DNA of 64,000 bases from Sebaldella sp. S0638 (GCF_024158605.1 NZ_JAMZGM010000001.1:62001-126000); one strand, 5' to 3'; shown: positions 1 through 10,762, counted from the stretch's first letter. The notes: generated by a model from the sequence alone, not told the origin. Made by a program: numbers and translations.

Positions 1-1016
1 ATAAAGCCTTTGGATTCAGTTTCCTCTATTATGAAATCTCCTGTGTCCGCCGCTGCCCTCAAGCCTGAAAATGTTCTGATAAAAGTTTTCAAATCAAACT
101 CTTTTGTTACATGTTCCGCCCTTTTCAAAATCTGTTCAAGATTTTCTTTTTCTGTTCCTGTATCTTCACGCCCTGAATCATTCTGCGCATCAGGTCCAAT
201 TAAGAGATTCCCATGATAGGTGCTTGTTACCAGCACACCTTTCCCTAGTTTTGAAGGTGTTTGAAAAATAACATTATTTAATATATTTCCTGTATCTCTG
301 GCAAACAAAATATACTCCCCTTTTCTGGGATTTATCGTAAAATTTTTTTTATTCACCGTTTCAGAAATAACATCACTGTATATCCCGGCTGCATTAATTA
401 CATATCTTGTACTGACAGTATTATTCTCTGCTCTGCCGTTAATATTTTCTTCATATGTTACATTATAATTATAATCTCCGCATTTTTTTATATCTGTAAC
501 CTTTGAATTCAATTTTAGAACTGTACCGTTTTCCACTGCATTCTCTGCAAGCGCTATGGCAAATTCATAAGGCGAACAGACTCCGGCTCCCTCACAATAT
601 AAGGCATATTTTATTTCAGGATTTAATGCAGGCTCCATTTCCAGTATTTCTTTCTGTTCTAGAATTCTTATATCATCTACACCATTTTTCAACCCGTTTT
701 CATATATATTATAAAGTGTTTCCCTGTCCTCTTCATTAAAACCAACCACAAGAGAACCTGTTTTTCTGTATCCGAAATTCAACTCTGAATTATATTTCTC
801 AAAAGACAGGCGCCCTTTATAACAAAGCTTTGATTTCAGCGTACCGTGTTTATCATCATAACCGCCGTGTACTATGGCACTGTTTGCCTTGGTTGCTCCC
901 ATGGAAACATCATTTTCTTTTTCTGCCAGAAGTATTTTGACCTTATATCTGCTTAGTTCTCTTGCTATAATTGTTCCAGTGATTCCGGCACCTATAATAA
1001 CAAAATCATATATCAT
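1..1016 (-). CDS. glpA: GlpA-like FAD-dependent glycerol-3-phosphate dehydrogenase (partial, C-terminus outside window)
   Basis: Reading starts at the ATG at 1016 and runs off the left edge, giving about 338 residues of a longer protein. The N-terminus MIYDFVIIGAGITG is a Rossmann FAD-binding loop (GxGxxG type), followed by a conserved stretch ending SAIVHGGYD typical of the DAO/GlpA superfamily. It lies 17 bases after the glpK stop on the same strand, so it should oxidise glycerol-3-phosphate made by GlpK to DHAP. Anaerobic-type homologues of about 480 residues often end in an Fe-S or BFD-like domain, which cannot be checked here. L-2-hydroxyglutarate oxidase is the main alternative; the operon context favours GlpA. 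Confidence 0.8.
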   Translation of the reverse strand, partial: MIYDFVIIGAGITGTIIARELSRYKVKILLAEKENDVSMGATKANSAIVHGGYDDKHGTLKSKLCYKGRLSFEKYNSELNFGYRKTGSLVVGFNEEDRETLYNIYENGLKNGVDDIRILEQKEILEMEPALNPEIKYALYCEGAGVCSPYEFAIALAENAVENGTVLKLNSKVTDIKKCGDYNYNVTYEENINGRAENNTVSTRYVINAAGIYSDVISETVNKKNFTINPRKGEYILFARDTGNILNNVIFQTPSKLGKGVLVTSTYHGNLLIGPDAQNDSGREDTGTEKENLEQILKRAEHVTKEFDLKTFIRTFSGLRAAADTGDFIIEETESKGF

Positions 1017-1033
1017 TGCAGTTCTCCCGTATT

Positions 1034-2964
<1,931 letters not shown>

Positions 2965-2974
2965 TTTTTTCCTC

Positions 2975-3613
2975 CTAAATTTGATTATAAATTGTTTTTA
3001 ATATGAGATAGCTTGAACATGCTCCGGGATCAATGGTTCCTATGCTTCTCTCTCCGAGATAGCTTGCTCTCCCACGTTTTGCCTGAATATCCTTTGTTGA
3101 TAACATCCCTTTTTCAGCTGCCTTCAATCCTTCTGCAAAACTGTCCTTGAGATTTTTCTCATCCTGAACAGCTTTCTTAAAAGCAATATAAAATGGTTCA
3201 AGTGTATCTACCATTGTTTTATCGCCTACTGCTGAATTCCCTCTTTGTTTTATGCCTTCCACAGCTTCTTTTACAGCATATTCTATATTATCTATATCTA
3301 CACTTCCTTCATTTTTATCCTTAAAAGCTTTTGCCATTTTCATAAGTGCCGTAGCATAAAGGGGCCCTGAAGCTCCGCCTACTGTTGATAAAAGTATCAT
3401 TGCAGTATCATTCAAAAGCTTTGATAAATCCATATTATCTTCATTTTCCCGAAAATAATCCACTTTAGCTATTACTGCATCAAATCCTCTTTTCAGATTC
3501 AGTCCGTGATCCCCGTCTCCTATTGCCCTGTCCAGATCTGTGAGTTCTTCTTCATGAGCTACTACTATCTTGGCTATTTCATCCAATACATCAATTACTC
3601 TGTCATTTTTCAA
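2975..3613 (-). CDS. dhaL: Dihydroxyacetone kinase ADP-binding subunit DhaL
   Basis: About 212 residues of the all-alpha DhaL domain, which holds ADP/ATP and transfers phosphate to DHA on DhaK. DRAIGDGDHGLNL supplies the Asp cluster that chelates magnesium; GGASGPLYAT and GNSAVGDKTMVD are further nucleotide-binding loops. Start choice: there is no ATG. A GTG at 3622 and a TTG at 3613 are both in frame. AGGTGA lies 5 bases before the TTG but overlaps the GTG, so I prefer TTG. It is translated right after dhaK, whose TGA is about 10 bases upstream. Confidence 0.93.
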   Translation of the reverse strand: MKNDRVIDVLDEIAKIVVAHEEELTDLDRAIGDGDHGLNLKRGFDAVIAKVDYFRENEDNMDLSKLLNDTAMILLSTVGGASGPLYATALMKMAKAFKDKNEGSVDIDNIEYAVKEAVEGIKQRGNSAVGDKTMVDTLEPFYIAFKKAVQDEKNLKDSFAEGLKAAEKGMLSTKDIQAKRGRASYLGERSIGTIDPGACSSYLILKTIYNQI

Positions 3614-3623
3614 GTATTTCACC

Positions 3624-4613
3624 TCAGTTCTTATATGCCGGTGTTTTGGCTATGAATTTTAGATACTTTTCCAGTTCTTCATCAAGCTTTAGCAGTGTTA
3701 TTGAAAAACCGGGCATTTCAAGAGAAGTCATATAGTTTCCTACTATAGTTTCAGATATTTCTATTTTATTATTTTTCAAAATTTCAGAAACTTTTCTGTT
3801 TATTATATATAGTTCCATTAATGGCGTTGCTCCTAATCCGTTTATCAGCACTGCTGTCTTTTCATTTTCAGAAAATTTCTGCTCTGCAAGAAGCTTTTCC
3901 ATCATATATTCCACATGCTCATCTGCTGTTTTGAGTTTTTCTTTGTGTATACCGGGTTCTCCGTGAATTCCGAGCCCCATTTCTATCTCATCTTCTTCAA
4001 GGTGAAAACTTTCTTTGCCGCTGGCTGGTACTATGCACGGACCCAAAGACATCCCGAGTGTTTTTACATTTTTTATTGTTTTTTCCGCTATTCTCTTTAC
4101 TTCTGCGAGATCAAGCCCGTCTTCTGCCGCACCGCCGCTGATCTTATGAACCAGTACGGTTCCAGCCACACCTCTTCTTCCTATTGTATATGTGCTGTCT
4201 TCCATCGCTATATCATCATTTACTACTACTTTTTCCACTTTTATATCTTCCATGTCAGCCATATCAGCTGCCATTTCAAAATTCATTATATCCCCGCTGT
4301 AATTCTTTATTATAAGAAGTACACCTTTTTCAGACTTTACTGCTTTTATTCCTTCAAGAACCTGATCAGGTGTCGGTGATGTGAATACTTCACCTGCCAC
4401 TGCCGCATCCAGCATTCCACAGCCCACATAACCCGCATGTGCAGGCTCGTGTCCGCTTCCTCCTCCGCTGACAAGGTTAACTTTATTATCTATAATTTTT
4501 CTTTTGATAATATTAAAATCCGGTACCTTTTCCAGAGTATCCGGATAGGCATCAGCTATACCCTCCAGCATTTCCCTGACAATATTCTCTGTTTTGTTGA
4601 TTAATTTTTTCAT
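3624..4613 (-). CDS. dhaK: Dihydroxyacetone kinase substrate-binding subunit DhaK
   Basis: A 329-residue DhaK that binds dihydroxyacetone covalently as a hemiaminal on a His and positions it for phosphorylation by DhaL. SGGGSGHEPAHAGYVG (residues 49-64) contains the catalytic-site His55. GLGIHGEPGIH holds His217, equivalent to the substrate-binding His of E. coli DhaK. Length matches the PTS-type subunit rather than the fused ATP-dependent kinases. It is the first gene of the operon, with AGGAGGG before the ATG and a promoter-like sequence about 180 bases upstream. No DhaR/DhaS regulator is adjacent. Confidence 0.95.
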   Translation of the reverse strand: MKKLINKTENIVREMLEGIADAYPDTLEKVPDFNIIKRKIIDNKVNLVSGGGSGHEPAHAGYVGCGMLDAAVAGEVFTSPTPDQVLEGIKAVKSEKGVLLIIKNYSGDIMNFEMAADMADMEDIKVEKVVVNDDIAMEDSTYTIGRRGVAGTVLVHKISGGAAEDGLDLAEVKRIAEKTIKNVKTLGMSLGPCIVPASGKESFHLEEDEIEMGLGIHGEPGIHKEKLKTADEHVEYMMEKLLAEQKFSENEKTAVLINGLGATPLMELYIINRKVSEILKNNKIEISETIVGNYMTSLEMPGFSITLLKLDEELEKYLKFIAKTPAYKN

Positions 4614-4789
4614 GCTGCCCTCCTATAATCATTTATTTTGAAAAAAATTCATATTAAACTAAAATTTTAAAACGTTTCATTTTTCTGCATAAAAAAATTT
4701 ACTGTAAAGACAGGCTGTTCTGAGATAAATATAATAATTAATCCTGTAATTGCACCATCAAAAGTCTGATTTTTTTGAGCATATACTTA

Positions 4790-4817
4790 ATTTTAGCTTG
4801 AAGTTCAGAATTGTCAA
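4790..4817 (-). promoter_or_regulatory. Predicted sigma-70 promoter of the dhaKLM-glpK-glpA operon
   Basis: On the minus strand TTGACA (4812-4817) and TAAAAT (4790-4795) are separated by 16 bases. Transcription from here leaves a leader of roughly 170 bases before dhaK, long enough for regulation, although I see only weak local hairpins in it. The rest of the 4614-5027 gap holds AT-rich DNA and the terminator of the next gene. No catabolite-control palindrome fits the consensus. Confidence 0.6.
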
Positions 4818-4985
4818 TATTAGGAAAAGATTTTTTTGTTATTTTTTTCTTCAAAAGATACTTTTTTTATAGATATTTACTTTTGTACAGCCAAAAGTAT
4901 TTTTGTATATTAAAATTTTAAAAAACAGAAATTTCTTATATCTTGTAAAATATATACTTTTTCCTGATTTATTTCAGACCGTTAA

Positions 4986-5021
4986 ACAAAAAGCGGAATT
5001 GCTTTAATACAACAACTCCGC
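4986..5021 (-). terminator. Intrinsic terminator after the YcgL-like gene
   Basis: Minus-strand stem with arms at 5013-5021 and 4993-5001 (9 pairs, one G-U), an 11-base loop and a T-rich tail. It ends the long hpt-to-ycgL operon, 7 bases past its last stop codon. Confidence 0.8.
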
Positions 5022-5027
5022 CTCAAA

Positions 5028-5810
5028 CTACATTTTTTCATAATAAAGAACCTTATCAAGAAAAAATCTATCAAGAAATTTCAGATCGGTATTTTTAGAA
5101 TTAGAAACATTCTTTACCATTTCTTCCACTTCCTTTTTTGTATCAAAAATAAATTCATTAATTATTTCATTTCCTATTATTTTAGTACCCTCATTACCAG
5201 CTTTTTTCATTTCCAAAAGCTTGCCTGTTTCATTAAGAACTTCCTTATTTTCCGTTAGTGTAAGAAGCTTACTCAGAAGTATAGGAGGCTTTTCATGATA
5301 TACCATTACCCACTTAGATGCTAATAGAGACCTTAACATATAAAAATATTTTTTTAGTTTTATTTCCTTTTTCTCTCTCAGAGTTTCAATGTCTTTGGAA
5401 GCCATGCTTAAATAGTGATAAACCAAGGCATTTTCTCTTAGATATTTATCAAAAAGCTCTGAAAACTCTGATATGCTGTTATCTCTGTTCATATAGACAA
5501 TACTGGAATTCAGCCATTCTCCCAAAGGCGGATTGCTTTTTGCCAGAAGTTCAAGAGCTTTGTTCAGATCCCATCCTGCGAAGTCCAAGTCCTCATTTAT
5601 CATAACTTCTAATGTGTCTTTTCTTCTGCTTATTGACATATACCATTCAAGCGGTCTCACATAAACAAAACGTACATCATAGTCACTGTCTTTAGATTCA
5701 AATCCCCAAGCTCTGCTGCCTGATTCCACAGCAAACAGGATTTTTATATTTTCTTTTTTCTCTAATGCCAGAAGCTCCTCTGTTATAAGTTCCTTTTCAT
5801 TATCGCTCAC
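5028..5810 (-). CDS. ycgL: YcgL/RlaP-type predicted nucleotidyltransferase
   Basis: A 260-residue member of the minimal-nucleotidyltransferase superfamily (COG3541 type). VESGSRAWGFESKDSDYDVR at residues 28-47 gives the GS motif and the DxD metal-binding pair (Asp43, Asp45). The remaining two thirds is helical. The physiological substrate of this family is not established, so no reaction is assigned. The start is GTG: the stop TAG of the upstream gene shares its last base with GTG, and GGTGA lies just upstream, so translation is coupled. It is the last gene of the translation-related operon and is followed by a terminator. Confidence 0.8.
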   Translation of the reverse strand: MSDNEKELITEELLALEKKENIKILFAVESGSRAWGFESKDSDYDVRFVYVRPLEWYMSISRRKDTLEVMINEDLDFAGWDLNKALELLAKSNPPLGEWLNSSIVYMNRDNSISEFSELFDKYLRENALVYHYLSMASKDIETLREKKEIKLKKYFYMLRSLLASKWVMVYHEKPPILLSKLLTLTENKEVLNETGKLLEMKKAGNEGTKIIGNEIINEFIFDTKKEVEEMVKNVSNSKNTDLKFLDRFFLDKVLYYEKM

Positions 5811-6373
5811 TAATTATCACCAAACAGTCTGTCAAGAATAATAGAAACAGCACTTCTTACTGAAAGATGATTATACTCCGTTTTTCCTCTTATAGGATTT
5901 AATATTTTATACGACATCCCCATTATCTCGTCTGTTAATCCCCATCCTGTCCCGAAAAGGAGAAGGTAAGGATTTTCATCATTATATATTTCATTGCTTA
6001 ATTCTTCATAAGATACTGAATTAGGGAAAGTTTTTGCTGAAGTTGTTATTATTCTTGGTTCTTTTCCTTCTTGTTCCCTGATTTTTTTTATACAGTCTTC
6101 TATGGAATCCATAAGTCTCGTACGCTCAAAAGCCTCATTTCTGTTTTTATTAAACGCTATACCGTCGCCTTCCTGCCAAAAACCTATGATTCTTCCTGTA
6201 AGTTCCTTTTGTGCATCAAGCGGCGTTACTATAAAATAATTTTCTATATCATAAGTACGGCATGTTCTTGATATATCGTGTATATCAAAATTGGTTACTG
6301 ATGTTGCCACAATATCGTTATTTTTATTATATACAGGATAATGTACCAAACCTACATATACTTTTTCCCTCAT
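5810..6373 (-). CDS. SPOUT-fold RNA methyltransferase (Methyltrn_RNA_4 type)
   Basis: A 187-residue protein. The N-terminus KVYVGLVHYPVYNK and the C-terminal LLLFGTGWGL ... YNHLSVRSAVSIILDRL pattern are those of the SPOUT-like RNA methyltransferase family known from the Thermotoga TM1570 structure. The glycine-rich loop and the Asn/Ser-rich last helix should form the trefoil knot that binds S-adenosylmethionine. The target RNA is unknown. The gene overlaps its upstream neighbour by 4 bases (ATGA) and the downstream gene by 1, so it is tightly coupled in an operon that also holds TrmD, RimM and RsmA. AGGAGA precedes the ATG. Confidence 0.78.
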   Translation of the reverse strand: MREKVYVGLVHYPVYNKNNDIVATSVTNFDIHDISRTCRTYDIENYFIVTPLDAQKELTGRIIGFWQEGDGIAFNKNRNEAFERTRLMDSIEDCIKKIREQEGKEPRIITTSAKTFPNSVSYEELSNEIYNDENPYLLLFGTGWGLTDEIMGMSYKILNPIRGKTEYNHLSVRSAVSIILDRLFGDN

Positions 6374-6891
6374 TTTATCTCCTTCAGATTTTCTTTAAAA
6401 TGTCTCCCGTTTTTCACATAATGATCTGCATTATCAAAGATATGCTTTATTTCATCTTCTGTAAGTTTTCTGATTATTTTAGCAGGCTGTCCCATAATAA
6501 GCACTCCGTCTTCATACGGCAGTTTATGTGTAACAAGGGAATTCGCTCCTATAAGGCAGTTCTTACCGACTTTTGCACCGTTTAATACTGTACTTCCCAT
6601 TCCTACTATTACATTATCATCAATATCACAGCTGTGAAGAATAACATTATGACCTACAGTGACATTTTTCCCCACTCTGCATGGTATTCCAAAATCTGTG
6701 TGTATCGTAGAATTATCCTGGACATTGCTTCCCGAGCCTATGCTTATTTTTTCCAGATCCCCTCTCAAAACAGCTCCAAACCATATATTTACACCGTCTG
6801 CGAGTTCCACATCACCTATTACTGAAGCTGAATCTGCCACAAAAGTATCTTTATCCACTTTTGGCATTTTCTCTCCTAATGAATATATCAT
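6370..6891 (-). CDS. Gamma-class carbonic anhydrase family protein (YrdA-like)
   Basis: A 173-residue left-handed parallel beta-helix protein built from hexapeptide repeats (VIGDVE, VLRGDL, VGHNVI, IVGMGS, LIGANS). Metal-binding His are visible in STIHTDF and VGHNVILHSC. Family members bind a metal at trimer interfaces, but many have no measured anhydrase activity. Start: ATG at 6891 overlaps the trmD stop (ATGA) and matches the usual family N-terminus. An inner ATG at 6867 has a better ribosome site (AGGAG 5 bases before) and would lose 8 residues. The outer start is favoured by family alignment. Confidence 0.85.
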   Translation of the reverse strand: MIYSLGEKMPKVDKDTFVADSASVIGDVELADGVNIWFGAVLRGDLEKISIGSGSNVQDNSTIHTDFGIPCRVGKNVTVGHNVILHSCDIDDNVIVGMGSTVLNGAKVGKNCLIGANSLVTHKLPYEDGVLIMGQPAKIIRKLTEDEIKHIFDNADHYVKNGRHFKENLKEIK

Positions 6892-7628
6892 AATTCTATC
6901 TCCTTTTTATATTTTTCCCATATTGTCCGAAAATTCTCATCTTCACTTAATTTTTTCTCCAGAAGATCCGGTCTGTTTCTATATGTTTTTTTCAAAGATT
7001 CCAATAATCTGTATTCATCTATTTTTTTATGATGACCTGATGTTAATACCTCAGGTACTTCCACGTCTTCTATTACGGCTGGTTTGGTATACTGCGGAAA
7101 ACCAAGCAGACCATTATAAAAAGAATCCGTTTCAAAAGATTCTTTTTTAATAACCCCGTCTTTTATACGGATTACCGAATCCATAAGACAAAGCACAGGA
7201 AGATCCCCGCTGCTTAATACAAAGTCTCCAATAGAAACTTCCAAGTCCACAAAATTATCTATTACTCTTTGATCCAGCCCCTCATATCGTCCTGATATAA
7301 GGACTACATCTTCCATCTCGGCAATCTCTCCCACTATTTTCTGGCTTGCAGGTACTCCCTGGGGAGTAACGAAAATAACAAAAGGTTTATTCGGGTTTTC
7401 ATGGCTTTTCATTTTGAAATAATTCCAGTAAGGTTCCGGCTTTAATACCATACCCGCACCTCCGCCAAAAGGTGTATCGTCAACCTGTCCGTGTTTATTC
7501 CCGCTGAATTCTCTTATATTCACAATTTCATAATTCACTATTCCCATATCCACGGCTCTCTGAATAATTGTCTGATTCAGATACAGCTCAAATATTTCAG
7601 GAAATAAAGTTAATACAGTAAATTTCAT
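6888..7628 (-). CDS. trmD: tRNA (guanine-N1-)-methyltransferase TrmD
   Basis: A 246-residue TrmD, which makes m1G37 in tRNAs with G36 and prevents +1 frameshifting. MKFTVLTLFPEIFE is the typical N-terminus. DDTPFGGGAGMVLKPEP, ISGRYEGLDQRV and SIGDFVLSSGDLP are the conserved SAM/tRNA-binding and knot motifs. It overlaps rimM by 4 bases (ATGA), the usual RimM-TrmD pairing. Confidence 0.98.
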   Translation of the reverse strand: MKFTVLTLFPEIFELYLNQTIIQRAVDMGIVNYEIVNIREFSGNKHGQVDDTPFGGGAGMVLKPEPYWNYFKMKSHENPNKPFVIFVTPQGVPASQKIVGEIAEMEDVVLISGRYEGLDQRVIDNFVDLEVSIGDFVLSSGDLPVLCLMDSVIRIKDGVIKKESFETDSFYNGLLGFPQYTKPAVIEDVEVPEVLTSGHHKKIDEYRLLESLKKTYRNRPDLLEKKLSEDENFRTIWEKYKKEIEL

Positions 7629-8128
7629 TCTTTCATTCCTTCTATTAATTCTACTTCTATTTTTCCCGTTTCAAAGTCTATCTTTTTTACAAAATTATCT
7701 ACCATTGGTATAAGTATTTCCCTGCTGTCACTGTTTACCACCACTAAAATATCATGGGCAGCAGTTTCCAGAGTATCCAGAACATCACCGAGATGTTCCT
7801 CTTTCTCAAAAACTTTCATCCCGAGCAGGTCATTATAATAAAAATCATCCTCTGTCTTTTCAGGCAGAAGATCTCTTCGTATTTTTATCTGATATCCGTT
7901 TAGATTTTTTGCATCATTTATATTGTTTATTTCGGAAAATTCCACTATAAGCTTCTTATTATTAATTCTTTTTATTGATTTAACAGTACAGAGCTTTTTT
8001 TCATTATTTTTCTCAAGCAGCACTTTTTCTGATATTATTACATCTGTATCCTGAAATATCGAAGTTACTTTTACTGCTCCGTTCAAATGATGAGTACCTG
8101 TTACTGTTCCAATATTTACTAATTCCAT
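7625..8128 (-). CDS. rimM: Ribosome maturation factor RimM
   Basis: A 167-residue two-domain protein that helps 30S head maturation and binds ribosomal protein S19. VNIGTVTGTHHLNGAVKV is the characteristic N-terminal RimM barrel; DDFYYNDLLGMKVF and ILIPMVDNFVKKID mark the PRC-barrel C-terminal domain. It sits between khpA and trmD, as in many bacteria, where rpsP-khpA-rimM-trmD-rplS is common; rpsP and rplS are missing here. Confidence 0.97.
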   Translation of the reverse strand: MELVNIGTVTGTHHLNGAVKVTSIFQDTDVIISEKVLLEKNNEKKLCTVKSIKRINNKKLIVEFSEINNINDAKNLNGYQIKIRRDLLPEKTEDDFYYNDLLGMKVFEKEEHLGDVLDTLETAAHDILVVVNSDSREILIPMVDNFVKKIDFETGKIEVELIEGMKE

Positions 8129-8150
8129 AACATCCTTTCGGTAAAATAGT

Positions 8151-8396
8151 TTATCCAGCTTTTTTTATTTCTATTTTTACTATTTTGTTTTCTTTTTTGG
8201 CAATTGATGAGATAAGAGTTCTTATAGAAGTAATGATTCTTCCGTTTTTACCAATTAGTTTCCCCATATTTGCCTCGTCTACTATTATTTTGATAAATAT
8301 ACTCTTTCCCTTCTCGTTACTTTCCAGGTGAAAAGAACTTTTGCTTTCAACCAAGTTTTCCACTAAAAAATTTACAGTGTCAAAATATCTACTCAT
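8151..8396 (-). CDS. khpA: KH-domain RNA-binding protein KhpA
   Basis: An 81-residue single KH domain. The GKLIGKNGRIITSIRTL segment contains the GxxG loop (GKNG) that contacts single-stranded RNA. KhpA works with KhpB in Gram-positive bacteria to control expression of division proteins. Start: the ATG at 8396 is used because AAAGGAG lies 7 bases upstream; the ATG two codons earlier is too close to that site. The gene begins 2 bases after the thioesterase stop and precedes rimM. Confidence 0.92.
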   Translation of the reverse strand: MSRYFDTVNFLVENLVESKSSFHLESNEKGKSIFIKIIVDEANMGKLIGKNGRIITSIRTLISSIAKKENKIVKIEIKKAG

Positions 8397-8398
8397 GA

Positions 8399-8797
8399 TC
8401 ATTCTCCTTTTAATTTTTTCAATAACTCATTAGAAAGCCTTTTCAGATTTCCGTTTATGTCAGTGAAAGTATTTACTGTTTCAGCTTTGGCTTTTAGTTG
8501 TGTGAAGTTTTCATCATAAATCTCATATAAAAATTTTATTTTTATCTTTGAAAACTCAAGCAATTTTATTTTAATTTTTATTAGTTCATCATATTTTACA
8601 GAATTGAAATATTCTATATTCAGTGTTTTTACCGGGAGCATAACACCCATTTCCTCAAGTCTGCTGTATGGCAGTGTATCCCTGAAAAATTCCGTTCTTG
8701 CCACTTCCATCCACTTCAGATAATTGGAATGATATACTACACCCATTTTGTCAGTATCATAATAATAAACCCGATGTTCCACTATTTTTTCTTTCAT
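8399..8797 (-). CDS. YbgC-like acyl-CoA thioesterase (4HBT family)
   Basis: About 132 residues of a hot-dog fold thioesterase. YYDTDKMGVVYHSNYLKWME carries the catalytic Asp and the His-Asn of the YbgC/FcbC family. It hydrolyses short or hydroxylated acyl-CoA or acyl-ACP; the natural substrate is not deducible. Start: the ATG at 8797 lies 2 bases after the previous stop with GGGAG upstream. An outer GTG at 8818 would overlap the previous gene and lacks a ribosome site. Confidence 0.87.
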   Translation of the reverse strand: MKEKIVEHRVYYYDTDKMGVVYHSNYLKWMEVARTEFFRDTLPYSRLEEMGVMLPVKTLNIEYFNSVKYDELIKIKIKLLEFSKIKIKFLYEIYDENFTQLKAKAETVNTFTDINGNLKRLSNELLKKLKGE

Positions 8798-8799
8798 GT

Positions 8800-9039
8800 T
8801 TATAATACTCCCTGCCACTCTCTTTTTTCAAGAATTTCTATTTCCACTCCGTGTTTTGTTAATTTTTCCAGAAGTAATTCCACATCATCTAAAAAAAACT
8901 CATTGGTAAGCACTTTTATCATGCCGTCTTCACTGTTCAGAGTTCTGACATTGGCCATTCCCTCATGTACCTCTACTATTTTATTTATATAATCTATATC
9001 AGATTTTCTTGTTTTTATTATATATTCCCAGCTTTTCAT
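8800..9039 (-). CDS. Small DUF4911-like protein
   Basis: A 79-residue cytosolic protein with a beta-alpha-beta pattern resembling an ACT-like ferredoxin fold; residues 1-60 alternate short strands and amphipathic helices, and IKVLTNEFFLDDVELLL is the most conserved-looking part. It resembles DUF4911 proteins of Firmicutes and Thermotogae, often beside translation genes. No function is known. Its ATG overlaps the last base of the rsmA stop (TAATG), so it is coupled to rsmA. Confidence 0.65.
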   Translation of the reverse strand: MKSWEYIIKTRKSDIDYINKIVEVHEGMANVRTLNSEDGMIKVLTNEFFLDDVELLLEKLTKHGVEIEILEKREWQGVL

Positions 9040-9863
9040 TATTTTTCATCCTTTAAAGCATTTATAAATTCTATAAATTCCTGTACTGAAAATTCCTCAG
9101 CTCTGGCAAGAGGCTTTTTCCCTGTTTTTTCTAATGCTGTCCCTACTTGTTCTTTATTATAACCAAGGCTTTTCATATTATTTCCCAGACTTTTTCTTTT
9201 ATTGGAAAAAGCTGCTTTCAGATATTTAAAATATTCTTTTTCATCTATCTGTTTCTCATATTCCCTGTTTTTAAAAAGCTTTATTCCCAGAAAAGCAGAA
9301 TCCACCTTTGGTACAGGATTAAAAAACTCTTTTTTTACGGTAAAAAGGTATTCGGCATCTCCGAAAAACTGTACTCCATGTGTCAAAAGACTGATATCAC
9401 TGCTTGGACTTACGGCACTTATTCTCTCTGCTACTTCCTTCTGTACCATTACATATATCTCATCTATGGAATCTCTGTATTCTATGAGTTTCCCTATGAT
9501 AGGCGATGTAATATAATACGGAATATTAGCGACTACTTTTATATTTTTCTCTTTTGATACTATCTCTGATAAATCATAATCCATAAAATCTGTATGAATT
9601 ATCTCCAGATTCTCTGCTTTGGAAAATTTTTCACGCAGTATTTTTACCAGATCGTCATCTATCTCAAATGCATATACTTTTCGCGCTTTTTCTGTAAGTG
9701 TTTTTGTAAGAAAGCCCAATCCGGGTCCTATCTCAATTATAGCATCAGTTTCATCTATATCTGCATAAGAAAATATCTGTTCCAGTATCTCCTTATTTTC
9801 CAAAAAATTCTGACCGTATTTCTTTTTTGTCCTGAAATTTTTTTCTCTGGTATTATTCAACAT
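9039..9863 (-). CDS. rsmA: 16S rRNA dimethyladenosine transferase RsmA (KsgA)
   Basis: About 274 residues. KKKYGQNFL and EIGPGLGFLTKTL (SAM-binding motif I) are diagnostic, and VANIPYYITSPII contains the catalytic NIPY motif. The enzyme dimethylates two adjacent adenines in helix 45 of 16S rRNA as a late 30S assembly checkpoint. The start is taken as the ATG at 9863, inside the end of hpt (11-base overlap); an in-frame GTG two codons upstream is possible. Confidence 0.97.
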   Translation of the reverse strand: MLNNTREKNFRTKKKYGQNFLENKEILEQIFSYADIDETDAIIEIGPGLGFLTKTLTEKARKVYAFEIDDDLVKILREKFSKAENLEIIHTDFMDYDLSEIVSKEKNIKVVANIPYYITSPIIGKLIEYRDSIDEIYVMVQKEVAERISAVSPSSDISLLTHGVQFFGDAEYLFTVKKEFFNPVPKVDSAFLGIKLFKNREYEKQIDEKEYFKYLKAAFSNKRKSLGNNMKSLGYNKEQVGTALEKTGKKPLARAEEFSVQEFIEFINALKDEK

Positions 9864-10407
9864 TTTCACCCATTACTGCAATATACGGAATATTTCTGTA
9901 TTCCTGTTTAAAGTCCAGACCATATCCCAGTACGAATTCATCTTCTATTTCAAAGCCTATATACTGTACATCAATATCTGCCACTCTTTTTACCTTTTTA
10001 TCAAGAAGTGTGCATAAGTATACTTCTTTTGCTCCTCTTCCGCCTATTATTTTCAATACTTTTTTTAGTGTAAGACCTGAATCGATAATATCTTCCACGA
10101 TAAGCACGTCTTTTCCCATTATGCTTCCTTCAAGATCTTTTAAGATCTTTACTTCCCTTGTGCTTTCAAATTCGTTTCCGTAACTTGAAATTTCCATAAA
10201 ATCTATTGTTATCGGCAGTTTTATCTCCCTGATAAGATCTGCCATGAACAGAAGTGAGCCCTTCAGCAGACAGATAACTACCAGATCTTCTTCTTTTCCT
10301 TCAAAATCTCTTGTTATTTCTGCTCCTAATTCCTTTATTCTTGCGTGGAGTGTTTCACTGTCAATCAATGTTTTACTGATTCCATATTCCCAATCTTTTT
10401 TTGTCAT
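9853..10407 (-). CDS. hpt: Hypoxanthine phosphoribosyltransferase
   Basis: About 184 residues of a type I phosphoribosyltransferase, converting hypoxanthine or guanine plus PRPP to IMP or GMP. VLIVEDIIDSGLTL is the PRPP-binding loop with its acidic pair; ICLLKGSLLFMADL and DFMEISSYGNEFEST are the other family signatures. The open frame extends to 10542, but the extra 45 residues cover the promoter and have no homology character. The ATG at 10407 with GAAGAG upstream fits the family N-terminus. It is the first gene of the translation operon. Confidence 0.95.
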   Translation of the reverse strand: MTKKDWEYGISKTLIDSETLHARIKELGAEITRDFEGKEEDLVVICLLKGSLLFMADLIREIKLPITIDFMEISSYGNEFESTREVKILKDLEGSIMGKDVLIVEDIIDSGLTLKKVLKIIGGRGAKEVYLCTLLDKKVKRVADIDVQYIGFEIEDEFVLGYGLDFKQEYRNIPYIAVMGENVE

Positions 10408-10440
10408 TTGATATCTCTTCTTTCCCAATAAATTTTTTAA

Positions 10441-10469
10441 ATTATAACACTTCTGTAGCTTTGTTGCAA
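10441..10469 (-). promoter_or_regulatory. Predicted promoter of the hpt-rsmA-trmD operon
   Basis: On the minus strand TTGCAA (10464-10469) is followed after 17 bases by a perfect TATAAT (10441-10446), about 34 bases before the hpt ATG. A divergent promoter for the PASTA gene lies 300 bases away. The DNA between them (10470-10762) is AT-rich, with no convincing gene or RNA. Confidence 0.78.
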
Positions 10470-10762
10470 CCAAAAAAGTATTGAAAAATTTAATGCTTTC
10501 TGCATCTCTGCCAATTTCAAAACCGGATTTTCCCCCAATCACAGAGAATTTTTCTTTTTTTTCTCTCTATTGTCGTACTTAAATTTTTTTTATTTTCTTT
10601 TAACTATTGTATATTCAAAAACTATACTCCAGAATTATAAAATTTTTACACTAAAAAATTTCGTTTCTTTGAGTAAACAAAACCTCTTCCGGCTAATCTA
10701 TAAAACTATATTAAATCTGCTGTTCAAAAATTGCCGTACTCTGACATTTCCCCATAGTTTAA

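Noticed and set aside
4660-4685. Catabolite-repression (cre) site near dhaK
   Set aside because: The ATGAAACGTTTT stretch is one base short of the consensus spacing, so CcpA binding is not supported.
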